Below, piece after piece: positions 15,601-24,315 of a stretch of 61,434 bases of DNA. The notes beneath the pieces were generated by a model that was given only the letters and a program-made list of their open reading frames with translations, did no database searches and was not told the origin of the DNA. The position numbers were made by a program, and so were the translations under genes. Position 1 is the first letter of the stretch, and each line of letters starts with the position of its first letter. The stretch is from a virus, in the IMG/VR virus record IMGVR_UViG_3300035170_000023, positions 1-61,434 of that record; one strand, written 5' to 3'.

Positions 15601-16119
15601 CTATACTGGCAGACTGTATAGGAAGTATCCGCATGCGCAGTGAATGTCGACACGCTTACTCGAGTGCGCATAAATCTCGCGAAGCTCAGCCGCCGCGAGA
15701 CGACGCCTACACGCTGGGCAATGCTCAGGCGCGTTCACGCTTACTGGGCGAAAGCCGTCATAGCCGTGTCGTGCGCGATCCATGTTGATTTCGAACTTTT
15801 CCGCGTACAGTTCGTCGAGGATGTCAGGATCCATGCCCGCGTGAAGCATTAGGTTCATGACGAAGCACCAAACGTCAATGAGTTCCTTCCGCATGGACTC
15901 ACTGTTGAAGTGACGTGAACGTGCCCATGGCTTCCAGCCACATTCGTCGAGAACCTCAGTCAGCTCCTTGATCGCGGCTAGCACGTTGATGCGCACGTTC
16001 TCAATGCGCGTCTCATCGTCCTGCTCTTCGATCTCGTAACCATTGTGCTTCAGCTGTAGACTGCGCTGAGCGGCGAACATCGCTGCGAGCCGGTCCGGGT
16101 CTAGCTCATCTGAGTGCAC
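15601..16119 (-). CDS. dCTPase/dUTPase, dimeric all-alpha family (T4 gp56-like)
   Basis: A 172-residue product. The first two thirds show the all-alpha dimeric dUTPase pattern: AAIKELTEVLDECGWKPWA, then RKELIDVWCFVMNLMLHAGM and LYAEKFEINMDRARHGY. This closely follows T4 gp56 (ELVDIFHFVLNMF...NFARQDRGY), which hydrolyses dCTP and dUTP to monophosphates. A C-terminal CPAC...CAC element suggests a zinc ribbon. GTG 16119 follows GAGGAAGGAATTC and overlaps the epimerase by 14 bases. If specific for dCTP it would keep normal cytosine out of phage DNA and supply dCMP to the ThyA-like enzyme at 26972. Confidence 0.8.
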   Translation of the reverse strand: MHSDELDPDRLAAMFAAQRSLQLKHNGYEIEEQDDETRIENVRINVLAAIKELTEVLDECGWKPWARSRHFNSESMRKELIDVWCFVMNLMLHAGMDPDILDELYAEKFEINMDRARHGYDGFRPVSVNAPEHCPACRRRLAAAELREIYAHSSKRVDIHCACGYFLYSLPV

Positions 16120-16969
16120 GACGAATTCCTTCCTCAATTGAGATCTTCGGAATATAGTGGTCAAACATTCGGATGGGATCTCCCACACGATAGAACACAC
16201 CCAAGGGTGCGTCATGATCGACGCGAACCTGCGGCACGTAGCCGATGTGTTCACACATCAGTGTAGCAAGCTGATACATGGATGTGCCTGTGCCGGTGCA
16301 CAGGTTCACGGGTAGCGCGAAGTCGTCATCAATGAGCATCATGATCGCGCGGCAGATGTCATCAATGTGAATCCAGTCGCGAACTTGCTCTGCGCTCCCC
16401 CAGATGATGAAGGGATCCGCCTTCGTCTTTGCCCGCTGGGCGAAGGCGCGGAATGGAAAGTCTGTCGACTGATCCTCACCGTATCCACTGAACGGTCGAA
16501 CGATGTGCACGTTCAGTCCATCCGCATGAGCGGCTTCCGCCATTCGTTCCCCGAGTAGCTTGGTCCAGCCATACACGGAATCGGGTTCCTCAGGTGAGGT
16601 GGGGTTGATGTATGCCTCACGCAGACGTTCGGAGCGATGAGGACCTTGAAACATCTTCGGATACGCGGCTGAACTGGAGAGATAAACGAAGCGTCTCTGC
16701 TTCGTGCGTATTGCCCACTCAAACATTGTCGCATCGAGGCCGACGTTGTATGGGAAGTTCACGCGTTCAGTGTCGATGGCCTTACGATGTGGTGCAGCAG
16801 CTGCCGCATGCACAACGAGATCGAAGCGCGTGATGCACGTGGGGATGTATTTACGCACGTCGTTGTGAGTCACGAGGTCGATCTTCGTGACCCAATACCC
16901 AGCCGTTTCGAGTGTCTTCACCATGTGACGACCGACAAAGCCAGATGATCCGGTGACGAGTGCCTTCAC
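16106..16969 (-). CDS. NAD-dependent sugar epimerase/dehydratase (extended SDR)
   Basis: A 287-residue product starting with GTG in a GTGA overlap. It opens KALVTGSSGFVGRHMVKTLE, the TGxxGxxG Rossmann signature. VYLSSSAAYP, then VYGWTKLLGE supplies the catalytic YxxxK, and PFSGYGEDQSTDF with DWIHIDDICRA are nucleotide-sugar epimerase regions. It would interconvert a nucleotide sugar such as a UDP- or GDP-hexose or pentose. It sits between two glycosyltransferases and the dCTPase/C5-methyltransferase pair, suggesting it makes a sugar donor for DNA modification. Confidence 0.85.
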   Translation of the reverse strand: MKALVTGSSGFVGRHMVKTLETAGYWVTKIDLVTHNDVRKYIPTCITRFDLVVHAAAAAPHRKAIDTERVNFPYNVGLDATMFEWAIRTKQRRFVYLSSSAAYPKMFQGPHRSERLREAYINPTSPEEPDSVYGWTKLLGERMAEAAHADGLNVHIVRPFSGYGEDQSTDFPFRAFAQRAKTKADPFIIWGSAEQVRDWIHIDDICRAIMMLIDDDFALPVNLCTGTGTSMYQLATLMCEHIGYVPQVRVDHDAPLGVFYRVGDPIRMFDHYIPKISIEEGIRRALR

Positions 16970-17973
16970 TTTCCGAGCTCCTTCCACATGGCAACCCACT
17001 CCTTGACGAACTTGAGCGTCGGCTGTGGTAGCACGTCGCGAGCTGCGAACAGTACTTCATCGTATGCGTGCCACAGTGGCATATCGTTGGTGATGTACGC
17101 ATTGTCGAGTGCAGAGGTGAACGTGAAAGTGTGACGCATTCCCCACACCTCAGCGCGAAGATCCTTGACGAGGTCGTGCTCGTTGCGCTCTTGACGCATG
17201 ACAGGACTACCGACGTAGTTTGTCACACCATATGCTCGAGCGATGCGTGAGAAGATCAGCGACGCGAAGATGTCGTCGAATCGACCGATGTGCGGAAGGC
17301 ATGCCATCACGCCAGCCCAGTCACCACGCCAGAGCGTGGCCTGCGAGTTGAATGGCGCGTACGTGCCCGGTAGCACGACTCCATCAGAGATGACCGCCAT
17401 GACGTTTGGTGCGTAGCACATTCGTTCCACAGCATCGCAGTCAGGATCGCCAACGACTTGTGCTTGTGAGACGACGATCTCGATCGGCATGCCGTAATCA
17501 CGCTGCACAACGATGGGTCGTGTGTTGATGCCGTATGGCACCCCACGCTGATGGAATGCTGGCACGCAGAGCTCGCCCGTGTTGAGGAATCCGGTGGTTG
17601 ATCCGAGGTACCATCCAGCCTGGGCTGCAACTCCGAGGTTAGCGAGGTGTCCTTCAAGAAATGCATTCGCAGTTGGCTGTGGCAGATTGTCGTCGTCGAC
17701 CGTGAGCACGAAGTCGTATCCATTTTGCATCGCATACATGATGGCGATGTTGCGTCGCTGGATATTCTTCCAGCCGATCGTGTTGGACAGCGCCTCGTAG
17801 ACGACGCTCTGCCGCGCGACCGAAAGGTAAAGCCCACCGACTTGCTCGAGGTGATGACGCAGCGCCTCGGGCGCGTTCAGATCCCCGGCGACGATGAGAT
17901 CTCCACACTTGGCCCACTCCGTGTAGACGTCGGGTGACGAGTTGATGCTAGTGGAGACGATCGCGACCTTCAC
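16966..17973 (-). CDS. GT-A glycosyltransferase, STELLO/GT75-like (335 aa)
   Basis: It starts with GTG in a GTGA overlap. The N-terminus AIVSTSINSSPDVYTEWAK, the GDLIVAGDLNAPEA segment, and QRRNIAIMYAMQNGYDFVLT leading to DDDN resemble the STELLO/reversibly-glycosylated-polypeptide branch of GT-A enzymes (some members are UDP-arabinopyranose mutases). DDDN is the nucleotide-sugar/metal site. The exact activity, sugar transfer or mutase, cannot be decided. It sits next to a sugar epimerase and a second glycosyltransferase in the replication operon, so a role in DNA glycosylation is attractive. Confidence 0.7.
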   Translation of the reverse strand: MKVAIVSTSINSSPDVYTEWAKCGDLIVAGDLNAPEALRHHLEQVGGLYLSVARQSVVYEALSNTIGWKNIQRRNIAIMYAMQNGYDFVLTVDDDNLPQPTANAFLEGHLANLGVAAQAGWYLGSTTGFLNTGELCVPAFHQRGVPYGINTRPIVVQRDYGMPIEIVVSQAQVVGDPDCDAVERMCYAPNVMAVISDGVVLPGTYAPFNSQATLWRGDWAGVMACLPHIGRFDDIFASLIFSRIARAYGVTNYVGSPVMRQERNEHDLVKDLRAEVWGMRHTFTFTSALDNAYITNDMPLWHAYDEVLFAARDVLPQPTLKFVKEWVAMWKELGK

Positions 17974-19295
17974 GGATAGAGCCTCTCTTCGATTGCCTGC
18001 ATATACCTGAGCTCTTGTAGTGCGTTAGCAAAGTGCGCGTTCTGCAGGTAGATGAGAGTATGCCAGTCGCTGCGTCCACTCCATGAGTTGAGGTGATCGA
18101 CGCGCTTCTTGAGTTCTGCTGCTGATTTTACTCGAAGCCACTCGCGAAGTGAAAATGGCGCATCGTGTAAGATGTTATCCTGTGTGTCATACGCTGGGTG
18201 GAAGAAGCACACAGTGCCGGCGGCGAATGCTTCCCACGGTTTTGCTGTTGCCCAGCCGCTTCCGCTTGACGGTGTGGTAAGCGTTGTCCTGACACTGTGT
18301 AAGCTTGGGTAGTACTGATCCCACGGCGCTGGACGGATGTAGTCGAAACCTGAAGTTTTCGACCACGTCCCATGGATGAAGTGCGGGTCGAGCGGCAGGA
18401 TCCAATCGCGCATGATCGTCTTGCGCTGGAGTTCAGGCCGCACGCCGATCGAACGTGCTTCATTGATGAAGAGGCCGAAGTGTCCGGGTCGTTCCCAGGT
18501 TCCGTTGAATGAGATAAGATCACCGAATGGCGTTCCGGGTCTAAGGCCGTTCACCTCGAGTCGCGCGTACGTGTCCTTGACGCTCGAACGCCAGGTCTGT
18601 GCCTCGATCTGCGTTGCGTGAATCTGCCAGTTGTCGGCTGGCGCACGCGTGTCACCGTAGCGGTGGTGCTTGAGTATCTTCTCATCCTTGTACTGCGCGA
18701 GGATGGGATGGCGAAGCGGCCACTTCATGTCACGCATCTTGTGGCGGTTGCGCGCGTCCGCATTGAGACAGATCTCCTCGCGGTTCCACGGGTCGGCATC
18801 ACGCCAATGGTTGATGCCGCGAAGCATCCAGCCGGAGTACCATGCGCACCAGTCTTGCGGTTTCGTCAGCTGGGTGGGGTCTTCGACCTTGGGAATCGGC
18901 GTGTTGCTCGTGCCGTGCTGACCGACCCACATGATGAAGCCGTCGAGGTTCGTGAAGAGTGTGAACGTGATTTCGTCGAAGATCTTGGCGAGTTCGAGTT
19001 GACGCTCACTCGTGAGCACCACGCCCTTGAGTCCGGCCGCCTCAACGCGTTCCCTAAGATCAGTCGCCCAGCCACCACCCTTCACCCACATGTTCACCAC
19101 GTTATTTGGAAGGCCGACGTCTTCCGGGCGTTCACCCGTGTTGCGCCCCACCAGGCAGAACGTGTCGTCTGGGTGACGAAGTGCAAGCTCTTTCACCACC
19201 GCGACACATTCGACGTCACCGCCGAGGTTCCCACACTTCTCGAGTGTGAGTGGCATGGAGCGTCCTAGCTTTCCGTAGCCAATGATCTTGCCCAT
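17970..19295 (-). CDS. GT-B-like glycosyltransferase (441 aa)
   Basis: It begins MGKIIGYGKLGRSMPLTLEK after the strong Shine-Dalgarno AAAAGGAGAAAAC. The C-terminal half has GSGWATAKPWEAFAAGTVCF, the donor-binding E-containing segment of GT-B transferases, and the N-terminal half is Rossmann-like (CLVGRNTG). Such proteins in phages include DNA glucosyltransferases, but sequence alone does not give the acceptor. Its stop overlaps the next GTG. A 17-bp hairpin lies just upstream of its ribosome-binding site, so expression may differ from the preceding recombination genes. Confidence 0.68.
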   Translation of the reverse strand: MGKIIGYGKLGRSMPLTLEKCGNLGGDVECVAVVKELALRHPDDTFCLVGRNTGERPEDVGLPNNVVNMWVKGGGWATDLRERVEAAGLKGVVLTSERQLELAKIFDEITFTLFTNLDGFIMWVGQHGTSNTPIPKVEDPTQLTKPQDWCAWYSGWMLRGINHWRDADPWNREEICLNADARNRHKMRDMKWPLRHPILAQYKDEKILKHHRYGDTRAPADNWQIHATQIEAQTWRSSVKDTYARLEVNGLRPGTPFGDLISFNGTWERPGHFGLFINEARSIGVRPELQRKTIMRDWILPLDPHFIHGTWSKTSGFDYIRPAPWDQYYPSLHSVRTTLTTPSSGSGWATAKPWEAFAAGTVCFFHPAYDTQDNILHDAPFSLREWLRVKSAAELKKRVDHLNSWSGRSDWHTLIYLQNAHFANALQELRYMQAIEERLYP

Positions 19296-19316
19296 GTTTT
19301 CTCCTTTTACGTAGGT

Positions 19317-19363
19317 GTGAGGCCGAGGATCTGCCGCTTGCCGGATCAGATCCTCGGCCTCAC
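19317..19363 (-). terminator. Long intercistronic hairpin (attenuator or terminator)
   Basis: Perfect 17-base arms (GTGAGGCCGAGGATCTG and its complement) around a 13-base loop. It lies 32 bases past the DUF669 stop and 21 bases before the glycosyltransferase ATG. There is no U-tract and no promoter between it and the next gene, so partial read-through is likely. It probably sets the ratio of replication to sugar-modification gene expression. Confidence 0.7.
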
Positions 19364-19395
19364 TGCACCGCAGTGGCGCCTCGTTCTGTCTGAAC

Positions 19396-19950
19396 TCAGA
19401 AGGGCTGCGTGGGCGGTGCGGACGGCGTCGCCGGGGCGCTGGTGGTCGCGACCGGCGAAACCGACGGAATGCCCCCCATGGGGTTCGGAGCGCCTCCCGG
19501 AGAGGAGAACGTTGGCGGCCCTGTGACAACACCAGGCGCCAGAGGCGCGCCCGACGGAAGAGGTTTCAGACCCTTGACGTCGTTCCGATCCTGACCCTGC
19601 CAGGGCCGCGTTCCGAGGGTCATCAGCGCGCCACGATTGACGAGATTGCGCGCGACATCCTCCATCGTCGGGTTGCTCGCGAAGAACGACGAGTCCAGGC
19701 CGAAGGCCGCCATGTGCTGGAAGTAGATGCGTAGTGCCATCGCCGACTCCGGCGACACGACGAACTGCGACCAGATGGGCTTGTCCTTCTGTGGGCCGTC
19801 CGTGACGCGGAACTTGGTCTTGATCATCGGCTTGCCAGTCGATGACGTGGTGGCACTGGCCTCGATGCAGATGACACTGTAGTCACCGTCCGGAAGAAGG
19901 CCAGCGGAGTTGGCCTCCTTCTGGAGTGTTGCCCAGTCGATCTCACTCAT
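19396..19950 (-). CDS. DUF669-like ssDNA-binding protein (184 aa)
   Basis: LLPDGDYSVICIEASATTSS, the KFRVTDGPQKDKPIW segment and VSPESAMALRIYFQHMAAFGL follow the DUF669 pattern of phage proteins that act like single-strand binding proteins. The last 55 residues are a Pro/Gly/Ala/Ser-rich disordered tail as in SSBs. The ATG overlaps the Sak4-like gene by eight bases. Pairing with a Sak4-like ATPase is a known phage recombination arrangement, since Sak4 needs an SSB partner. The biochemical role here is inferred. Confidence 0.75.
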   Translation of the reverse strand: MSEIDWATLQKEANSAGLLPDGDYSVICIEASATTSSTGKPMIKTKFRVTDGPQKDKPIWSQFVVSPESAMALRIYFQHMAAFGLDSSFFASNPTMEDVARNLVNRGALMTLGTRPWQGQDRNDVKGLKPLPSGAPLAPGVVTGPPTFSSPGGAPNPMGGIPSVSPVATTSAPATPSAPPTQPF

Positions 19951-20710
19951 GTTTTGTCTCCAGCTCGTGTGTCATGCTTGGGTAGGTGGTCTCAAGTATC
20001 CGTGTGATGTGCGGGTCGCGCACATTGTCGCCAAGTGCGCCCTGCACTCGCTCGCCTGATTCGAACTGCGGGTTGGTGCCTACGTACAGATTCACCACCT
20101 TTATGGTTTGGTTTCCGTCGGCGTCGGCCTCACGTGTTTGGTAAATATATCCGCACACATCGACCCAGTACGGCAGGGATACGCTGATCTGTCCCTGCAT
20201 ATAAGGACGCCACTTGCCGTTGGTCTCACGGGTCTCAGCGACGAACACAACGACGCGCACCGGACCCGGTTGGATTGTGAGATCGCGGAAGCCACGAATG
20301 AGGCCGTCCATCTGAACGAGTAGCTGTCCCCAGCCGTCATAACCCTTGATCACGCCGTCGGCTGCGATGTTCGTCTTGAGCCGTCGCTGAAGCTCCGTGA
20401 TGCTGTCGAGCACGATGGAGACGAAGTCGTGTTCCGTCTGTGTCAGCCACGCGTAGATCCGACGCATCGAATCCCAGTTGTGCACAGAGGCGTAACACAC
20501 ATCCCATGTGCCGTCATAGCGTGGCGGAGGGTTGACCGGATCCCACGTTGTCTTGCGGAGTGGTGGGCCCTGAAAGCCCGCAGTCCTGATGAACTTCCAG
20601 GATCCCTCTGCATCAATGACGAGGATGGGCGGTGGCGCGGTCGACGACAACGTGGACTTGCCCACCTTGCTGTCGCCGTGGATAAGGATGGAGAGGACTT
20701 CTTCCTTCAT
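19943..20710 (-). CDS. Sak4-like RecA-fold ATPase
   Basis: A 255-residue AAA_24/Sak4-type protein. Walker A is IHGDSKVGKSTL near the N-terminus, LVIDAEG and IVLDSITELQ supply the second acidic strand, and VVFVAETRE resembles a sensor strand. Sak4 proteins promote single-strand annealing or exchange in phage recombination. ATG 20710 (TGATG overlap with the previous stop) is preferred because AAAGG lies nine bases upstream; an ATG at 20716 would put it only three bases away. It is flanked by a Cas4-like nuclease and DUF669 protein, forming a recombination module. Confidence 0.82.
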   Translation of the reverse strand: MKEEVLSILIHGDSKVGKSTLSSTAPPPILVIDAEGSWKFIRTAGFQGPPLRKTTWDPVNPPPRYDGTWDVCYASVHNWDSMRRIYAWLTQTEHDFVSIVLDSITELQRRLKTNIAADGVIKGYDGWGQLLVQMDGLIRGFRDLTIQPGPVRVVVFVAETRETNGKWRPYMQGQISVSLPYWVDVCGYIYQTREADADGNQTIKVVNLYVGTNPQFESGERVQGALGDNVRDPHITRILETTYPSMTHELETKHE

Positions 20711-21024
20711 CACCATTCACCTTTCTTAACGAAGGTGATTCCAAGCGCTGAAAGAAGTGCGATACGACGCACGTGTTTAAGTTTGAGTGCTTGTTGGCGA
20801 TGTGATGAGATATGCAAGAGATTTTGCACAAGTGCGCGTGAGCAATCACTTGCGGTGTTACCGGGTTTGACGCCACGCCCATCTTCTCTGGGTATGCGAA
20901 ACCACGTAAGCTGGCCGTTCGCGTACGCTTGAATGTGATCGCGTTCAGTGTTGCACGCGTGTAATATCCATCGACGTACCTCATCAGTGCGGCACTCTAA
21001 TACAACGGCTGCAGCAACGCTCAT
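20710..21024 (-). CDS. Hypothetical protein in the recombination module (104 aa)
   Basis: Not recognised. It starts at an ATGA overlap with the nuclease gene and ends in a TGATG overlap with the Sak4-like gene. It includes RDHIQAYANGQLTWFRIPRE and a basic helical C-terminal half (HRQQALKLKHVRRIALLSAL). Translational coupling on both sides makes it a real gene, probably accessory to recombination or replication. Confidence 0.7.
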   Translation of the reverse strand: MSVAAAVVLECRTDEVRRWILHACNTERDHIQAYANGQLTWFRIPREDGRGVKPGNTASDCSRALVQNLLHISSHRQQALKLKHVRRIALLSALGITFVKKGEW

Positions 21025-22319
21025 TCGTTCGTCGTTCCTTCCGTCTCACCGAGGATCTCTCGAAGATAGTACTCCAGCGGGTTCGTCTCAGTGAAGTACT
21101 CACTGAGCATGTCCTCCACGCGTGACCCGTCGTCGAACATCGGACATACTGAGAAGAACGGGCAGTCCCAGGTGCAGTCACGCGTGGGATTGGGATATGC
21201 GCTGTGCACCGCTGCCTCGGGCCACGCCTCAATGTTGTTACGAAGCTCGAGGATGTCTTGAATCTCAGAGACGACGCGGCGACGGTAATTGCTGAGTTCG
21301 TGTTCGTTGTGTCGCACCTCCACACGCGCGTAGAATGGCGGCTGGGCGCGAGGCGTCCGCTTCACTCGGCGAAGCATATTGTAGAGTGCACCGTCGCAGC
21401 GTTCACCGTCACCGACGATCATTGCCTCGAGCAAGTGGTAGTGGAGCATCTGCTCGTCGAGCGGTAGCGTGAGTGTCGGCGTGCGAAGGTCACCAACTGA
21501 CTTGTGATCGAAGAAGAGGTGCACGCCGTCGATGGTACGACGCACGCGAACATCGATCTTGCCGATGAGCGCGACCGTGCCGTTGAACTCAGAGAGGTCG
21601 GCCTCGAGATACTGCTCGGCCGAGACGATTTCGAGTTCGCTGTCCGCACCCGTGTCCGCGAGCCACTCGAGGTAACCCTCCAGCATGATGCGCTCGAGGT
21701 CGGCCTCCTTCTCGAACTTCTCGCGTACATCATACGAGATGGTGTCACCCAGCGTCGTACGATCCAGCGTGATCTCGCGCTCGAGTGCGTCAAGAAGTTG
21801 ATTCGTCGTCTTGGGTCCACCCGGAACGTAGTGTTCCTTGAGCGCACGGTGGAGTCGATCGCCGATCTGTCGCACACCAACGGGTGACTCGTGCTTCGGC
21901 CGTAAGCCGCGGAACCAACCCAGCCACCACTTGCGACGACAGCGCTTGAAGGTCTTGAGTTCGCTGTTGGAGAAGTAGTGCTCGTATGACGTTGCGACGG
22001 ACTTGAGAAGCTCACCGAAGTCGACTGGTTCGGCCGTATCGACAACCACAGGCGTGGATTCTGTCTCCGCTGGGATGACACCAGTAACGGCGGTATGTGC
22101 GATTGGGATCTGGATTTGCGCTGGGTTGATCTCGACGACGCCATCCACAGTAACCGGAATCACGCCGACGAGATCGAGCAAGTGCTGCTCGTCTGGGTAG
22201 ATGATGCTCTTGTTTTCAATGCGCCAGATCTTGCCTTCAGTGAGTCCCGTCGCTGCGGCCAGCGCCTTACGCGAGAGGTTGCGCCGCTTACGATACTCGA
22301 TGACGTCATTGCCGTTCAT
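21021..22319 (-). CDS. XRE-type HTH fused to Cas4/RecB-like nuclease (432 aa)
   Basis: The N-terminal 37 residues (YRKRRNLSRKALAAATGLTE...WRIENK) are an XRE-type helix-turn-helix. The rest is a PD-(D/E)XK exonuclease of the Cas4/RecB class: GDRLHRAL gives the GxxxH motif (153-157), LIGKIDV gives the catalytic Asp (256), FDHKS gives the H/QxK end (271-273), and cysteines at 127, 382, 386 and 392 fit an iron-sulphur cluster. It likely resects DNA ends for Sak4-mediated annealing. The start is ATG 22319 in a TGATG overlap; GTG 22322 is an alternative. The HTH fusion is unusual. Confidence 0.82.
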   Translation of the reverse strand: MNGNDVIEYRKRRNLSRKALAAATGLTEGKIWRIENKSIIYPDEQHLLDLVGVIPVTVDGVVEINPAQIQIPIAHTAVTGVIPAETESTPVVVDTAEPVDFGELLKSVATSYEHYFSNSELKTFKRCRRKWWLGWFRGLRPKHESPVGVRQIGDRLHRALKEHYVPGGPKTTNQLLDALEREITLDRTTLGDTISYDVREKFEKEADLERIMLEGYLEWLADTGADSELEIVSAEQYLEADLSEFNGTVALIGKIDVRVRRTIDGVHLFFDHKSVGDLRTPTLTLPLDEQMLHYHLLEAMIVGDGERCDGALYNMLRRVKRTPRAQPPFYARVEVRHNEHELSNYRRRVVSEIQDILELRNNIEAWPEAAVHSAYPNPTRDCTWDCPFFSVCPMFDDGSRVEDMLSEYFTETNPLEYYLREILGETEGTTNE

Positions 22320-24133
22320 CACAACTCCGAGTTGAGAATTTGCGCTTCCTCTTCGTCAAACATTTGCTGGTCGCCGATAAGCAACCGATCACGCGCGATC
22401 TCTTGCAGCCGCATGAACTTCTCAGTGAGCCGCGCGATTTGGCCCTCCTCGACTGTATCACGTGCGACGATGTCGATGACGTGAATGGACTCGTGGCGCT
22501 CGGATCCGATACGGTGAGCACGATCCTCGGCCTGCTTATTGTCGATCATCGACCAGGACCGCTGCAGAAATACGATCGTATCCGCTGCCGTCATCGTCAG
22601 ACCAACGCCACCCGCCTTCACTGTGAAGAGGAGCGCTTGAAGCCTGCCCGCTTGAAATTCGCGCAGGACACGCTGGCGCTCAAACTCGTTCACTGTGCCT
22701 GTGATCAAGCCGTGCGGAATCTTGCGCTTACTTAGACGAATCGAGGCGAGGTCGATTAGCTGCCGCGACTCAGCGCAGACGATGATCGGCTTGTCGGGCA
22801 TCTCATCGAAGATTGCCTCAAGTTCATCGAGCTTGGGCGATGGTTCAGTGAGCACAACGGACATATCATCGAGGCTGTTCGTCCAGTTTGCCACGGTGAC
22901 TGTGCTAGACGCAAACTGCATCAGACGTAGCTTTGCGACGAGTGCGTTCGGCGCAACGAGCACACCACCCGACGTCATCGTTGCGAGACCCGTGTTTAGC
23001 TGCTCATACTGTCGACGCTGCGCAGTGCCCAACTCCACCCATCGGGTACTACGCACCTTAGGTGGTAGCTGCGACAGAACCAGCGCTTTCGGCATTCGTC
23101 GAAAACGCGGATCGAGCAGATTGAAGAATTCATCCCGATTAGCGGGATTGACGCCAACGATGTCGAGTCCACCGAAAGCATTCCATGACTGTAGACAGTA
23201 ACGATCCACGAAGTGAGTCTTCGTCGGAAAATCCGTGGGCGAGATGCAGTGCAGTACGGACCATAAGTCCCCGGGATGGTTTGCCAGTGGTGTTCCCGTG
23301 AGTGCCCAGCGATAGTGCACAGCAGCACCATGTGCCACTGCCCACACGGCTCGGGTTTGCTGGCTTCGCGGATCCTTGATCCTATGCGCTTCATCGACGA
23401 TCACCGTTCGGAATGCGATGTTGTTGAGAGCCTTCGGGTGTACCTGGCACTGGGTTGCGGTGATGTTCTCTTCGCCGTTGCGACGATCACATTCGCGACA
23501 TCGCTTGAGTCTCGTGCTGCCGTACGGCGCGAGTCGCGTCAGCGTTCGGAGAGCCTCGTAGTTCACGATGATCAGTGCGTTAGGATCGGTTGTCGCGGCG
23601 CTCAGGATCTTCTTTCGAGCTGTCGCGCCACCAGTGATGACGTATGGCTGCGCGGACGGTGCCCACTTATTGGCTTCATCAGCCCAGTGAATCTTCACGC
23701 TGTTGGGACAGATGACAATCGCTGGGTAGGACCCGAGTTCCTCGAGCGCGACGAGTGCTTGGATGGTTTTACCCGTACCCATCTCGTCACCGATGAGCGC
23801 CTCGCCAGCTAGCATCATAAACTCTTTGCCCACTTGTTGGAATGGGTAAAGTCTAGTGTCACTAACGAGATGTGGCGTGGTGCGCGTACGAAGCTCTGTG
23901 AGCACGTCGATCTCAACGCGCTTCTTACTCGCCCAATCGAAAAGCGCGGATCCGATTGTCAGATCATTTTTAAACACGCCACGTAGAACAATGCACGCGG
24001 ACCACGACGTCGGCAGATGCCACGTCTTATTGACCGCGTCCCATCGCGCACCGGGAATCTGCTTGACTAGTTCGCGCTCATTCCACTTGGTGTCGATCTC
24101 GATGCGACCGTTGCGAATGTCAGCGAGTGCCAT
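22319..24133 (-). CDS. SNF2-family DEAH helicase/ATPase (604 aa)
   Basis: A double-stranded DNA translocase of the SNF2/SMARCAL1-like group found in phage replication modules. An N-terminal HARP-like segment (WDAVNKTWHLPTSW) precedes LYPFQQVGKEFMM, Walker A LIGDEMGTGKT (to 123), DEAH at 247-250, ALTGTPLAN (motif III), and motifs V-VI as KAGGVGLTMTAADTIVF and QAEDRAHRIGS. A CxxC...CxxH pattern at about 212-232 suggests a zinc insert in lobe 1. It likely acts in fork remodelling or recombination. It begins inside the preceding small gene and ends in an overlap with the nuclease. Confidence 0.9.
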   Translation of the reverse strand: MALADIRNGRIEIDTKWNERELVKQIPGARWDAVNKTWHLPTSWSACIVLRGVFKNDLTIGSALFDWASKKRVEIDVLTELRTRTTPHLVSDTRLYPFQQVGKEFMMLAGEALIGDEMGTGKTIQALVALEELGSYPAIVICPNSVKIHWADEANKWAPSAQPYVITGGATARKKILSAATTDPNALIIVNYEALRTLTRLAPYGSTRLKRCRECDRRNGEENITATQCQVHPKALNNIAFRTVIVDEAHRIKDPRSQQTRAVWAVAHGAAVHYRWALTGTPLANHPGDLWSVLHCISPTDFPTKTHFVDRYCLQSWNAFGGLDIVGVNPANRDEFFNLLDPRFRRMPKALVLSQLPPKVRSTRWVELGTAQRRQYEQLNTGLATMTSGGVLVAPNALVAKLRLMQFASSTVTVANWTNSLDDMSVVLTEPSPKLDELEAIFDEMPDKPIIVCAESRQLIDLASIRLSKRKIPHGLITGTVNEFERQRVLREFQAGRLQALLFTVKAGGVGLTMTAADTIVFLQRSWSMIDNKQAEDRAHRIGSERHESIHVIDIVARDTVEEGQIARLTEKFMRLQEIARDRLLIGDQQMFDEEEAQILNSEL

Positions 24134-24290
24134 TCAACGGACTCCACTCTTTGATGGTATCGCTATTACTCCACCAGTTGTCAACGAACCAGACCTTGTG
24201 ACACGTAGGACAGCACCACATACTACCCACCGAGCGCCACCACAGTCGTGGCAGAACACATGTACCGATGGCGTGGCTTAGAGATCCCAT
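24120..24290 (-). CDS. Small zinc-finger-like protein (56 aa)
   Basis: The product has MWCCPTCHKVWFVDNWW, a CCxxCH metal-site candidate with many tryptophans, preceded by a Cys at residue 11. Similar short Trp/Cys proteins are common beside phage replication genes. The ATG follows GAACGGAGAGAACA, a leader-motif variant. It overlaps the SNF2-like gene by 14 bases, so the two are probably translationally coupled. Function unknown; DNA or protein contact is likely. Confidence 0.7.
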   Translation of the reverse strand: MGSLSHAIGTCVLPRLWWRSVGSMWCCPTCHKVWFVDNWWSNSDTIKEWSPLNGTR

Positions 24291-24315
24291 TGTTCTCTCC
24301 GTTCATTCAGTTCAG

